Positions 27,343-35,607 of a DNA stretch of 64,000 nt are shown here, in pieces. The notes beneath the pieces are model-generated. The model did no database searches. It saw only the letters and a list, made by a program, of their open reading frames with translations, and had not been told where the DNA came from. The DNA is taken from positions 372,001 through 436,000 of the forward strand of contig NZ_JAKCLJ010000001.1 of assembly GCF_021412565.1 (NCBI RefSeq). Reading direction: 5' to 3'. Positions within the stretch are counted from its first letter, which is position 1. The number at the start of each line of letters is the position of its first letter. The position numbers were made by a program, and so were the translations under genes. The DNA is from Shewanella sp. AS1 (lineage in GTDB: Bacteria > Pseudomonadota > Gammaproteobacteria > Enterobacterales > Shewanellaceae).

Positions 27343-27693
27343 ATGACTGAACAAGCTGAAGAGACAATGCCAATTCGTTTTACCGACGCTGCTGCGTTAA
27401 AGGTGAAAACCTTGTTGGATGAAGAAGAAAACGATGCCCTTAAGTTACGCGTATATGTCACAGGCGGTGGCTGCTCTGGCTTTCAGTATGGTTTTACCTT
27501 TGATGAAAAAGTTAACGAAGGGGATTTCACGGTAGAGAAGCAAGGGGTTCAGCTGGTGGTTGATCCTATGAGCTTGCAATACCTGGTGGGCGGCGAGGTG
27601 GATTACACTTCCGGCCTTGAAGGTTCTCGCTTCTTCGTGAAGAACCCTAATGCGACCACGACCTGTGGTTGTGGCGCAAGTTTCTCGGTCTAA
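27343..27693 (+). CDS. erpA: Iron-sulfur cluster insertion protein ErpA
   Basis: ErpA is an A-type carrier that delivers Fe-S clusters to target proteins, including isoprenoid-synthesis enzymes in E. coli. The 116-residue protein has the three conserved cysteines: one in [13 protein letters not shown] (about residue 44) and two in the C-terminal TTCGCGASF. The acidic N-terminus preceding [12 protein letters not shown] is usual for ErpA rather than IscA. An AGAGGT ribosome site precedes the ATG. Confidence 0.95.
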   Translation: MTEQAEETMPIRFTDAAALKVKTLLDEEENDALKLRVYVTGGGCSGFQYGFTFDEKVNEGDFTVEKQGVQLVVDPMSLQYLVGGEVDYTSGLEGSRFFVKNPNATTTCGCGASFSV

Positions 27694-27721
27694 TTATCGA
27701 CACTTGAATTGAGCTATGAAT

Positions 27722-27749
27722 AAAAAAGCCTGCATCCGCAGGCTTTTTT
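27722..27749 (+). terminator. Terminator after erpA
   Basis: AAAAAAGCCTGC and GCAGGCTTTTTT form a 12-bp perfect stem with an ATCC loop. It ends 7 bp before the 100-bp repeats. Confidence 0.9.
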
Positions 27750-27755
27750 GTACAA

Positions 27756-27973
27756 GGATGTACTTATCCCCGGTGGCCAAGGCCAAAAAATGTTCCCTAC
27801 ATTTTTGGCATTCCCTCCATCCATGGAGGTCAGACGCCAAAGAGGGGATTTGTCTGGATGTACTTATCCCCGGTGGGCAAGGCCAAAAAATGTTCCCTAC
27901 ATTTTTGGCATTCCCTCCATCCATGGAGGTCAGACGCCATAGAGGGGATTTGTCTGGATGTACTTATCCTCGG
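27756..27973. repeat. Tandem duplication of a 100-bp palindrome-rich intergenic unit
   Basis: Two copies (27756-27855 and 27856-27955) with an exact 100-bp period differ at only two positions that I found (27777/27877 and 27840/27940). A partial third copy runs from 27956 to about 27973. Each unit contains three palindromes: GCCAAAAATG / CATTTTTGGC, CCTCCAT / ATGGAGG, and GGGGAT / ATCCCC across the unit junction. Reading frames inside simply repeat the same peptide and have no family match, so I treat the element as non-coding. Confidence 0.92.
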
Positions 27974-27977
27974 CTAC

Positions 27978-28526
27978 TCAACGCATAATATTCATACTGT
28001 TGCGCACATGACAATAAGCCTTGACCTTAGGGCTAAAGGCTATCCAGGCCTGCACCATGGCGATAATAATCAACAGGCCAAAGACCAGCAGATCCGGCAC
28101 TTTTCCTTGCCATGTACCCAGGTGAAAGGTCGAGGGCCCAGCCAGCGGATTATCGGGTTGATATAAGATAACCGGCAGAAAACAGACGGCGACCAGCTGT
28201 ACTAAGGTATAGCCCCTGAGCAGATAAAGCCCGACAAGCTGCCGACCCAGTACCGCAAGGACGATAAACAGGGTCAGAATGCAAAAAAGCACACCTTGAT
28301 TTGCCATGATGCCGCTGACTGAGGCTAATGTCAGAAACAGTAGCAAGGCGACTAGGCGCTTGGGCAATTTGGCTTTGGCCACGGGTTCTGCAGTAAGCGG
28401 CGTTTGTTGTGCCAGCTCTTGTTTATCTCGCTCTTGATTATCAGGCTCTTGATTATCTGGCCCTTGTTTATCAAGCTCTTGTTTATCAAGCTGTGATTCT
28501 TTGTTTATTGGCGCTGAAGAGGGCAC
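27978..28526 (-). CDS. Hypothetical membrane protein with N-terminal DKQ/DNQ repeats
   Basis: I do not recognise this 182-residue protein. Residues 12-41 form a hydrophilic repeat region built on D-K/N-Q-E/G-x (LDKQE, LDKQG, PDNQE, PDNQE, RDKQE). This is followed by about four membrane segments between 55 and 170. The DNA behind the repeats is an 18-bp-like tandem repeat (28436-28500), so repeat number may vary between strains. The stop codon lies only about 5 bp from the partial third copy of the 100-bp repeat, so the 3' end could have been altered by that element. Confidence 0.65.
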   Translation of the reverse strand: MPSSAPINKESQLDKQELDKQGPDNQEPDNQERDKQELAQQTPLTAEPVAKAKLPKRLVALLLFLTLASVSGIMANQGVLFCILTLFIVLAVLGRQLVGLYLLRGYTLVQLVAVCFLPVILYQPDNPLAGPSTFHLGTWQGKVPDLLVFGLLIIIAMVQAWIAFSPKVKAYCHVRNSMNIMR

Positions 28527-28580
28527 AGGGATTCCTTGCTCTTATTCTTATTGACGAGTTAGTGACTATTTAGCTACGAG

Positions 28581-28958
28581 TTAGTGGCGAGGCTTTTCTT
28601 TTGGCGCCAGACGCTCTTCCAGCTCATAGGGCGGGATCACGACTCCTAAATCGTCCTGCACAGGGAATACAGCCACAAACAGATCATCATCCTGCATGCC
28701 GATAGACCAGCGGGATAACCACTCACTCAGGGGGATCGCCAGCGGCGTACAGTCGGCCCAATCATCGACTGCCCACATCTTGGCACTCTCTTCACAGGGC
28801 CACATAGGGATACAATCCTCATCTTCTGTGGTCAGCATCACGCAGCCATCAAGATCCTGCAATGTCCACAGAGTTTGTTCTGCCTTCGCCTGTTCGACCA
28901 GATAATCATAACGGGCTTCAGGAGTCATATTGCTGGCATCTTTTGCACTTTTTTTCAT
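28581..28958 (-). CDS. DUF2750 domain protein
   Basis: The function is unknown. The 125-residue acidic protein matches the DUF2750 pattern: an N-terminal helix (MTPEARYDYLVEQA), a WTLQDLDGCVML strand, PMWPCEESAKMWA and a C-terminal FPVQDDLGVVIPPYELEERL. It is probably cytoplasmic, with no signal peptide. I chose the ATG at 28958 (MKKSAKD); an ATG five codons upstream and longer starts are possible, but upstream residues run into a small repeat. It is on the same strand as the preceding membrane-protein gene, 54 bp apart. Confidence 0.75.
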   Translation of the reverse strand: MKKSAKDASNMTPEARYDYLVEQAKAEQTLWTLQDLDGCVMLTTEDEDCIPMWPCEESAKMWAVDDWADCTPLAIPLSEWLSRWSIGMQDDDLFVAVFPVQDDLGVVIPPYELEERLAPKEKPRH

Positions 28959-28979
28959 GGGATTCTCTGTCATTCGATG

Positions 28980-29007
28980 GGGCCGGTTAATGGGGCCAGT
29001 TAATGGG
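28980..29007. repeat. 13-bp tandem repeat upstream of the DUF2750 gene
   Basis: GGGGCCGGTTAAT is followed directly by GGGGCCAGTTAAT and then GGGA, so two 13-bp copies differ by one base. It lies in the leader of the DUF2750 gene and could affect its expression. Confidence 0.7.
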
Positions 29008-29112
29008 ATCATTGTGTCATTGCGGCCAATAATAACATTGCTGCAGGTCAATCCGAAAGAATTTGTCCTCTGTCTATCCCCTTGTTTGATCCTTAGATAT
29101 CAGGGGAGGGTA

Positions 29113-29142
29113 AAACGCCAATGGGGTTAACCATTGGCGTTT
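29113..29142. terminator. Terminator after aqpZ
   Basis: AAACGCCAATGG and CCATTGGCGTTT form a 12-bp perfect stem with a GGTTAA loop. On the minus strand TTTTA follows. It lies 31 bp past the aqpZ stop. Confidence 0.75.
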
Positions 29143-29172
29143 AGCTCGATCTTTTAATCTAGATTGCCAAAA

Positions 29173-29868
29173 TCAGCTTTTGGCGTTGAAGAATTTGTAG
29201 ATGATGCCCGCAACAATGGCGCCGATTATCGGTGCCAGCCAGAAGAGCCATAGCTGAGATAGCGCCCAGTCGCCGACAAAAATGGCCGGGCCGGTACTGC
29301 GCGCCGGATTGACCGAGGTGTTAGTCACTGGAATGCTGATCAAGTGGATCAGGGTCAGGCAGAGGCCTATGGCGATAGGGGCGAAGCCCTGAGGGGCGCG
29401 AGAATCGGTTGCGCCTAATATAACCAGCAGGAAAAACAGCGTCATCACCACTTCGGCAACAAAGCCTGAAGTCATGCTGTAGCCGCCGGGGGAGTGCTCG
29501 CCATAACCATTGGAGGCCAGGCCGCCTGCTAGGGAGAAGTCGCTGCTGCCAGAGGCGATAAGGTATAAGATCCCTGCTCCAGCAATAGCGCCAGCCACTT
29601 GAGCGATAATATAGGGCAGGAGTTCATTGGCGGGAAAACGGCCACCGGCCCAGAGCCCGAAGGAAACGGCTGGGTTTAAATGACAACCTGAGATATGGCC
29701 AATTGCATAGGCCATAGTTAATACAGTTAAACCGAAGGCAAGTGATACACCTAACAAGCCTATGCCCACATCGGGAAACGCGGCGGCCAGTACCGCACTG
29801 CCACATCCTCCCAACACCAGCCAGAGTGTACCTAAAAACTCGGCTGCCATCTTTTGCGTCATGTTCAT
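29173..29868 (-). CDS. aqpZ: Aquaporin Z
   Basis: AqpZ is a water channel of the inner membrane. The 231-residue protein has six membrane segments and both pore motifs: [13 protein letters not shown] (about residues 60-72) and [14 protein letters not shown] (about 182-195), with the selectivity-filter Arg in the second. Its length equals that of E. coli AqpZ. Its start is preceded by an AGGAATGG ribosome site. It stands alone as a transcription unit. Confidence 0.96.
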   Translation of the reverse strand: MNMTQKMAAEFLGTLWLVLGGCGSAVLAAAFPDVGIGLLGVSLAFGLTVLTMAYAIGHISGCHLNPAVSFGLWAGGRFPANELLPYIIAQVAGAIAGAGILYLIASGSSDFSLAGGLASNGYGEHSPGGYSMTSGFVAEVVMTLFFLLVILGATDSRAPQGFAPIAIGLCLTLIHLISIPVTNTSVNPARSTGPAIFVGDWALSQLWLFWLAPIIGAIVAGIIYKFFNAKS

Positions 29869-30037
29869 TTCACCATTCCTTGTATTGCGGCTATCTGTTG
29901 AAAGCCCAATTTTACTTTAGTCGCTATTACAAAAATCGGCAGGAAATTTCAGGTTTTCAATAACAAGGACAAGAAAAAGGCCAAGAAAAAGGAAAGGGGA
30001 AGCAAGAGAGCTACCCCTTCGAAGAAGATTGCGCCGT

Positions 30038-31147
30038 TTAGGCTGCGGGATAATAAGCGCCAAGTACGGCTTCACGGCTGGCGCCAGTCACTGCCGGTAG
30101 GTTGCTGGTCAATCCCTGTTTGTGGCGCAGCGCGAGCCAGGCAAAGGCGATGGCCTCCACCCATTTGGGGTCCATGCCTAAGGTGGCCGAGGTGGTCACG
30201 GCATAATTGGGGAGTAGCGCATCGAGGCGCTTTATTAGCTCGCCATTAAAGGCGCCGCCACCGCAGACATAGAGCTCGGCGCTCTGGGTCAGTTTGAGAC
30301 AATCATTGGCTATGCTGTGACAGGTGAGATCCAGCAGCGTCGACTGAATATCGGCCTCGTCCAGATAGCCAAAATCCGCGGTCTGCTGCTCAAGCCAAGC
30401 CTGGTTAAACAGCTCGCGCCCTGTGCTCTTGGGGGCGGCGAGGGAGAAGTAGGAGTGAGACAGCATGTGTTCTAGCAGCTTGTGATCTGTCTTGCCACTG
30501 GCCGCCCACTGGCCATTATCATCGAAATTGTCGCCCTTAACCTGCCTAATCCAGGCATCGAGCAGGGTATTGCCCGGGCCATTGTCGAAGCCTATCACCT
30601 CGCTGGCATCGCCGGGCAGGTAGGTGATATTAGAGATACCACCAATATTTAAGATCATCCGTCGACAGCCGGTCTTGGCGAAGCTGTGCTGGTGGAAGGC
30701 GGGCACCAAAGGCGCGCCCTGGCCGCCAAGAGCAATATCTTTACGGCGAAAATCGGCTATCACATCTATGCCGGTTAAGATGGCGATTGTATTGGGATCG
30801 CCTATTTGCAGGGTAAAGCCCATCTCAAGATTGGGCATATGGCGCACCGTCTGGCCATGACTGCCGATGGCGATCACCTGCTCTTTAGCCACCCCTGCTT
30901 TTTGCAGCAGGCCATTTACCGCCTGGGCAAACAGCTTGGCGACGCTTCTGTCCAGGGTGCCCATACGATTGATCTCATCGCTGCCCGACTGGCACAGGCG
31001 CTGCAGGCCGCTGAGCAGATGACTGGGCATCGCCTGGGTATAACTCTCAATCAGCTTGATCTTATCGTCACTAAAGTCCACCAGAACGGCATCTATACCA
31101 TCCATGCTGGTGCCCGACATCAGGCCGATATAGTATTTTGCAGTCAT
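30038..31147 (-). CDS. anmK: Anhydro-N-acetylmuramic acid kinase AnmK
   Basis: AnmK phosphorylates and opens 1,6-anhydro-MurNAc so cell-wall sugars can be recycled. The 369-residue protein starts with [21 protein letters not shown], the family ATP-binding hallmark, and has [34 protein letters not shown] and VCGGGAFN segments. It starts 8 bp after the M23 endopeptidase gene on the same strand, so a wall hydrolase and a recycling kinase are co-expressed. The permease AmpG of the same pathway lies at 48-49 kb. Confidence 0.96.
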   Translation of the reverse strand: MTAKYYIGLMSGTSMDGIDAVLVDFSDDKIKLIESYTQAMPSHLLSGLQRLCQSGSDEINRMGTLDRSVAKLFAQAVNGLLQKAGVAKEQVIAIGSHGQTVRHMPNLEMGFTLQIGDPNTIAILTGIDVIADFRRKDIALGGQGAPLVPAFHQHSFAKTGCRRMILNIGGISNITYLPGDASEVIGFDNGPGNTLLDAWIRQVKGDNFDDNGQWAASGKTDHKLLEHMLSHSYFSLAAPKSTGRELFNQAWLEQQTADFGYLDEADIQSTLLDLTCHSIANDCLKLTQSAELYVCGGGAFNGELIKRLDALLPNYAVTTSATLGMDPKWVEAIAFAWLALRHKQGLTSNLPAVTGASREAVLGAYYPAA

Positions 31148-31155
31148 CTGTTGTC

Positions 31156-32559
31156 CTATTGGGCGGCGAGTTGCACTTGCTTGTTCTTTTCCAGCTGCGC
31201 CATCAATTGCTGACTCAGGGCGAGGAACTGCGGCTTCTCTTTACTGTTGATGGCCTGAGATTGTGGCAGTTTTACGGTGCGGGGATTGCGGTGCACCCCA
31301 TTGACGATAAATTCATAATGCAGATGGGCACCTGTAACCCGGCCTGTTGCGCCTAAGGTGCCGATGATCTGTCCCTGCTTGACGCTTTGCCCCTGTTTAA
31401 CTTTGCGCTTTTTAAGGTGCAGGTACTTAGTTGTGTAAGTGTCATTGTGTTTGATGAACACATAGTTGCCATTGTACTGGCTGTAACCGGATTTGATCAC
31501 CCGGCCATCGCCCGCCGACTTGATTGGGGTGCCGACGGCTGCGACATAATCGACGCCGCGGTGGGCCTTAACCTGACCGGTAACTGGGTGGAGTCTGCGG
31601 GGATTAAAGCTGGAGCTGACATATTTAAAGTCAACCGGCGAGCGCAGGAAGGCCTTACGCATGCTGCGGCCATCGTCGGAATAGTAGTTGCCGTCTGTGT
31701 AACGCACGGCCGTGTATCTGTCGCCCTGGTTAATAAATTCGGCAGCGAGTATATTGCCGTTCTTGAGAAAGACGCCATCGGCGTAGGTCTCTTCGAACAG
31801 TATGGCGAAGGTATCGCCCTCTCTGAGATCCAGCGCAAAATCGATATCCCAGCCGAATATGGTTGCCAACTGCATAATCTGATTGGGGGTTAAGCCTGCA
31901 CCGACACCGGCGTTCCAGAAGTTGTTGTTAATGGTGGCGTTGGCAAATCGGGTGCGATTCTCTACCTGTTTACTGGTGACGTTTTCGCTGTAGCCGTCCT
32001 CCTGCTTGCTGATCACTAAGGTGGAGATGGCATCGAGATGGTAACGTAATTTTGTCAGCTCGCCCGCTTGGTTTTTGACTATCTCTATCTCTTCGCCGGG
32101 CATGATTTTAAGCAGATTCTTTTTTGCCTTGGGCAGCTGAGTGATCTCATAGACATCTTTTGGGGTCAGATCGGCGCGTTTAAAGAGTGCCGCCAGGGTA
32201 TCGCCGCTGCGAACGGTAAACTGCTTGCTTATCTCCACCGCCTTAGTGGTGACATGCTCATCGCTTTGTGATTTTGATGATAGAGAGTTGCTCATCGGAG
32301 GATTGGGGGTACGAAACGCCAGTGGCACAGGATAAGCATTCACAGACGGATTTTGTGCTTGTGTGTCACTATCGCTCTGGCCTGCAATAGTGACGGTACC
32401 AGAGAGGGAATGGTTGGTTGAGCGTGAGGCTTGGGCATCCTCTGTGGGGATAAACAGGACGATTAGGGTGATCACCACTAAGATACTCAAGATGATTTGA
32501 TGCAATCTGGGTAACAATTTTAAGAGAGTGATGACCTTTACCATTGACTCCGATACCAT
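31156..32559 (-). CDS. M23 family peptidoglycan endopeptidase (MepM-like)
   Basis: This is a zinc endopeptidase that cuts peptidoglycan cross-links in the periplasm. The 467-residue protein has an N-terminal membrane anchor (about 20-41), a LysM-like/OapA segment ([18 protein letters not shown], about 114-131) and a C-terminal M23 domain with the zinc ligands in [14 protein letters not shown] (H and D) and AHLHYEF (HxH), about residues 341-430. The layout matches E. coli MepM. A start five codons downstream (Met6) has a closer GGAG site and is equally possible. It leads an operon with anmK. Confidence 0.93.
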   Translation of the reverse strand: MVSESMVKVITLLKLLPRLHQIILSILVVITLIVLFIPTEDAQASRSTNHSLSGTVTIAGQSDSDTQAQNPSVNAYPVPLAFRTPNPPMSNSLSSKSQSDEHVTTKAVEISKQFTVRSGDTLAALFKRADLTPKDVYEITQLPKAKKNLLKIMPGEEIEIVKNQAGELTKLRYHLDAISTLVISKQEDGYSENVTSKQVENRTRFANATINNNFWNAGVGAGLTPNQIMQLATIFGWDIDFALDLREGDTFAILFEETYADGVFLKNGNILAAEFINQGDRYTAVRYTDGNYYSDDGRSMRKAFLRSPVDFKYVSSSFNPRRLHPVTGQVKAHRGVDYVAAVGTPIKSAGDGRVIKSGYSQYNGNYVFIKHNDTYTTKYLHLKKRKVKQGQSVKQGQIIGTLGATGRVTGAHLHYEFIVNGVHRNPRTVKLPQSQAINSKEKPQFLALSQQLMAQLEKNKQVQLAAQ

Positions 32560-32669
32560 TTTCTAACTCTTAAGGCGATGCAGTTAGTGTACACTCTTTC
32601 ATTTGTGCTGGCTAACAAGTAACATTGTTGCCCAATATTGAACTACAGGCTCTTAGGAGTAGCTGCCAG

Positions 32670-33866
32670 ATGGCTGATTTAGACCAAGCATTAGCAGAAA
32701 TTAAACGCGGAACCGACGAGATCCTTCTCGAAGCGGATCTGCTTGAAAAGCTCAAAGAGGGCCGTCCTCTACGTATCAAGTTAGGCGCCGATCCTACCGC
32801 GCCCGATATCCATCTCGGTCATACTGTGATCCTCAATAAGATGCGTACCTTTCAGGAGCTGGGTCATGAAGTGATCTTCCTGATCGGCGATTTCACCGGC
32901 ATGGTGGGCGACCCGAGCGGCAAGAACAGTACCCGTCCTCCGCTGACCCGTGAGCAGGTGCTGGCCAACGCAGAGACCTATAAAGAGCAGGTCTATAAAA
33001 TTCTCGATCCGGCCAAGACCCGCATCGAGTTTAACTCAAGCTGGTTGGAGCCACTGGGCGCCGCGGGTATGATCCGCTTGGCTTCGCAGCAGACCGTGGC
33101 GCGTATGATGGAGCGTGACGATTTTAAGAAGCGTTATGCCTCAGGCCAGTCGATCGCCATTCACGAATTTATGTATCCATTGCTGCAGGGCTATGATTCA
33201 GTTGCACTGCAAGCCGATGTGGAGCTGGGCGGTACCGACCAGAAGTTCAACCTGCTGATGGGCCGCGAGCTGCAAAAAGCCGAAGGTCAGAAGCCTCAGG
33301 CGGTGATCATGATGCCGTTGCTGGAAGGCTTGGATGGCGTGAAGAAGATGTCTAAGTCGGCCCACAACTACATTGGTGTCAGCGAGCCGGCCAATGAGAT
33401 GTTCGGCAAGATCATGTCTATCTCTGATGATTTGATGTGGCGTTACTTCGATCTGCTCTCGTTCCGACCATTGGCAGAGATTGCGCAGCTGAAAGCCGAT
33501 GTTGAGCAGGGCACTAACCCAAGGGATGTGAAGATCCTGCTGGCCAAAGAGATCATCGCCCGCTTCCATGACGAGGCGGCGGCTGAGGCGGCACATCAGG
33601 AGTTTATCAACCGTTTCCAGAAGGGCGCCTTGCCTGACGATCTCGCCGAAGTTGAGATCGCGGCCGCTGAAGGGATAGCTATCGCTAACCTGCTCAAAGA
33701 GGCGGGACTCGTGGGTTCAACCTCTGATGCGATGCGTATGATCAAACAGGGCGCCGTTAAGATGGATGGGGTGAAGTTAGATGATACCCGTATGCAGTTA
33801 ACGGCTGGCACCTGCGCCGTGTTCCAGGTGGGTAAGCGTAAATTTGCCAAAGTGACCTTAGTGTAG
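32670..33866 (+). CDS. tyrS: Tyrosyl-tRNA synthetase
   Basis: TyrS charges tRNA-Tyr. The protein has the class I signatures: HLGH (HIGH box, about residues 48-51) and KKMSKS (about residues 231-236), and a C-terminal S4-type RNA-binding domain ([23 protein letters not shown]). The ATG at 32670 ([11 protein letters not shown]) has an AGGAG site 10 bp upstream; a longer in-frame reading begins 45 bp upstream without family similarity. The 398-residue form belongs to the TyrZ-like class of shorter N-termini. It is divergent from the M23 gene. Confidence 0.96.
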   Translation: MADLDQALAEIKRGTDEILLEADLLEKLKEGRPLRIKLGADPTAPDIHLGHTVILNKMRTFQELGHEVIFLIGDFTGMVGDPSGKNSTRPPLTREQVLANAETYKEQVYKILDPAKTRIEFNSSWLEPLGAAGMIRLASQQTVARMMERDDFKKRYASGQSIAIHEFMYPLLQGYDSVALQADVELGGTDQKFNLLMGRELQKAEGQKPQAVIMMPLLEGLDGVKKMSKSAHNYIGVSEPANEMFGKIMSISDDLMWRYFDLLSFRPLAEIAQLKADVEQGTNPRDVKILLAKEIIARFHDEAAAEAAHQEFINRFQKGALPDDLAEVEIAAAEGIAIANLLKEAGLVGSTSDAMRMIKQGAVKMDGVKLDDTRMQLTAGTCAVFQVGKRKFAKVTLV

Positions 33867-33887
33867 CCTCACTTACTTTACTCAAAT

Positions 33888-33916
33888 AAAAAGCCTGCTT
33901 TATGCAGGCTTTTCTG
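33888..33916. terminator. Terminator after tyrS
   Basis: AAAAGCCTGC and GCAGGCTTTT pair over 10 bp with a TTTAT loop. A-rich and T-rich flanks make it usable by the convergent SnoaL-like gene as well. Confidence 0.85.
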
Positions 33917-33941
33917 TTTGGGCTTATACCAAGCTGGCAGA

Positions 33942-34421
33942 TTATTGGGTCGCCAGCTGATCATTCATTGTCTGGTAATCCATCAGATCTTCATGCTCCC
34001 GGATCCTGTGGTTAGCTAAGTCCACATCGACTGTGGTAACGCCGGGGATGGCCAGTTCAATCACCTTGCCCGGTTTACCAAATAGACTGCCGGGGCCGCG
34101 GTAATGATAGTTGCCTATCATGATGACTAGCGAGCCTGAGTTGTACATATGCTCGATATTAAAGTCATATTCCAGAACGCCGCGATGAGCACGCTCGAAA
34201 AACTCTAAGATATCACGGCGGCCCGTGTACTTCTTGCTGGCAGTTCTGTCGAAAAACACGCTATCACGGTTATAGAAAGAGGCGAGGGTGCGATAATCAT
34301 GATCGGTAATAGCCTGAATATATTGCACCGCCATCTGCTGCTCGGCAGGCATATCGCCGGGATTTGCAGCTGCACCGCTCGAGAGTAGCGCCAGCAGGCT
34401 ATAGAAAAAGTATCTGATCAT
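33942..34421 (-). CDS. Secreted SnoaL/NTF2-like protein
   Basis: The 159-residue protein has a signal peptide (MIRYFFYSLLALLSSGAAA) and a cone-shaped NTF2-like domain: an N-terminal helix with YIQAITDHDYRTLASFYNRDSVFFD, then GRRDILEFFERAHRGVLEYDFNI and alternating strands. This fold includes isomerases, hydrolases and binding proteins; nothing in the sequence fixes the activity. It begins two bases after the stop of the TRIC-family gene, so it is the last gene of a three-gene unit (DUF2721, TRIC, SnoaL-like). Confidence 0.75.
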   Translation of the reverse strand: MIRYFFYSLLALLSSGAAANPGDMPAEQQMAVQYIQAITDHDYRTLASFYNRDSVFFDRTASKKYTGRRDILEFFERAHRGVLEYDFNIEHMYNSGSLVIMIGNYHYRGPGSLFGKPGKVIELAIPGVTTVDVDLANHRIREHEDLMDYQTMNDQLATQ

Positions 34422-34422
34422 C

Positions 34423-35043
34423 TTATGGTTTCTTTAAATCAAATGCTGGAAGTCTTAAATGCCATTTGATGGCTGCTAAACGTATAATCAGGGCACTCAC
34501 CATAGCGATAGCCAGCGCCAATTTTCCCGCACCAAAAAAATGGTAGGCTAGGGTATAACTAATTCCCCCAAAAATCGAGGCGGTCGCGTAGATTTCTGTG
34601 CGCAATATCATGGGGACCTGGCGACAGAGCATGTCGCGGATCATGCCGCCGCCCACGCCTGTGATCAGTCCCATCACCACAGCTATCATGCCGCTAAAGC
34701 CCAGATTTAAGGCTTTTTCAGCACCGATGACAGTAAACAGTGCTAGCCCTAGGGCATCGGCGACAGGCAGTACATAGGGATTTATCCGCCAGGGTTTACG
34801 GATAAAGATCAGGGTTAAGAACACGGTAAGTAAAATCACCAGTAGATAGTTGGCATCGCGGATCCAAAACACAGGCGTCGCCCCGAGCAAGGCATCACGT
34901 ATGCTGCCGCCCCCGATAGCGGTTACCGATGCCAGCACGATAACGCCAAAGGGATCCATACGATGACGTCCGGCCGCTAAAGCGCCGGATAGGGCAAATA
35001 CCGCCGTACCGCAAAGGTCGAAGAAATAGATCCACTCTTTCAT
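34423..35043 (-). CDS. TRIC cation channel family protein (YadS/UPF0126)
   Basis: Bacterial TRIC proteins are trimeric potassium-permeable channels. The 206-residue protein has about seven membrane segments with the internal duplication typical of the family: GVIVLASVTAIGGGSIRDALLG near residues 32-53 and AVVMGLITGVGGGMIRDMLCR near residues 121-141, each with a GGG-x-x-RD motif. It overlaps the upstream DUF2721 gene by 4 bp (ATGA). The call is firm at family level; the ion and purpose in the cell are not known. Confidence 0.92.
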   Translation of the reverse strand: MKEWIYFFDLCGTAVFALSGALAAGRHRMDPFGVIVLASVTAIGGGSIRDALLGATPVFWIRDANYLLVILLTVFLTLIFIRKPWRINPYVLPVADALGLALFTVIGAEKALNLGFSGMIAVVMGLITGVGGGMIRDMLCRQVPMILRTEIYATASIFGGISYTLAYHFFGAGKLALAIAMVSALIIRLAAIKWHLRLPAFDLKKP

Positions 35044-35429
35044 TGATCGAGTTCTTTCAGGTGGTAGTTGAGGGCATCGACCGAGATACGGATCTCGATC
35101 ACCGACAGCAAGAGTGAATAGAGCAGCAGTAACAGACTCGAACCGAAGATGAGAGAGCCTGTCTTATTAAAACCTATGTAGATAAAGATCATACACAGGA
35201 CACACAGGGCAAAACTGAGCACCCCCGCCTCCTGCATCCGGCGGATGATCACTATGCGTTGGCGCAGATTTTTCAGCTGTCCGCTGTGTACTGGTGTGCC
35301 CTGGCTGCTGAGACTTCGGATCAGTGCCGCCAGAGAGAAGAAACGGTTGGTATAGGCAAGCAACAGCAGTGAGATTGCCGGAAACAGCAAGGCTGGTGTT
35401 GTCAGTGAAATATGTAGACTTTCAAACAA
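35040..35429 (-). CDS. DUF2721 membrane protein
   Basis: The 129-residue protein has three hydrophobic segments (about 10-27, 70-90 and 95-112) separated by a basic helical loop with RQRIVIIRRMQEAGVLSF, the pattern of the DUF2721 family. Function is unknown. It starts the overlapping unit with the TRIC and SnoaL-like genes, so a joint envelope role is possible. A 47-codon unknown reading frame ends 10 bp upstream of its start. Confidence 0.78.
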   Translation of the reverse strand: MFESLHISLTTPALLFPAISLLLLAYTNRFFSLAALIRSLSSQGTPVHSGQLKNLRQRIVIIRRMQEAGVLSFALCVLCMIFIYIGFNKTGSLIFGSSLLLLLYSLLLSVIEIRISVDALNYHLKELDQ

Positions 35430-35438
35430 GGAGTTTGC

Positions 35439-35582
35439 CTATTGTGAAAATTTGTTACGACTAATTGGCATAATACCAATACCCGGAGACTTGTCTAGTG
35501 AATACCTTGGCATGATCGGCGGCCATTTACCCAATTGCTTGAGCTTTATACTGCCGACCTTGTTCCATGGCCAGATAGGCAT
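35439..35582 (-). CDS. Possible 47-residue small protein or element remnant
   Basis: An open frame from ATG at 35582 to TAG at 35439 fills the gap between the CbiB-like and DUF2721 genes. The product is Lys/Pro/Trp-rich, starting MPIWPWNKVGSIKLKQLGKW and ending near ISRNKFSQ, with no membrane segment. No ribosome site is clear. The frame stays open upstream to the CbiB-like gene. I cannot assign a family. The evenness of the frame over the whole gap suggests either a real small gene or a copy of a dispersed coding-like element. Confidence 0.3.
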   Translation of the reverse strand: MPIWPWNKVGSIKLKQLGKWPPIMPRYSLDKSPGIGIMPISRNKFSQ

Positions 35583-35607
35583 TGATTTGTTCTTAATTTC
35601 ACCCAGA

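Noticed and set aside
27756-27973. Possible CRISPR array
   Set aside because: The repeat is 100 bp with no unique spacers between copies, and no cas genes are present.
27716-28166. Three overlapping plus-strand frames of 64-102 codons in the 100-bp repeat
   Set aside because: They only repeat the same peptide from the tandem units, include terminator sequence and enter a real gene antisense. No start signals fit.
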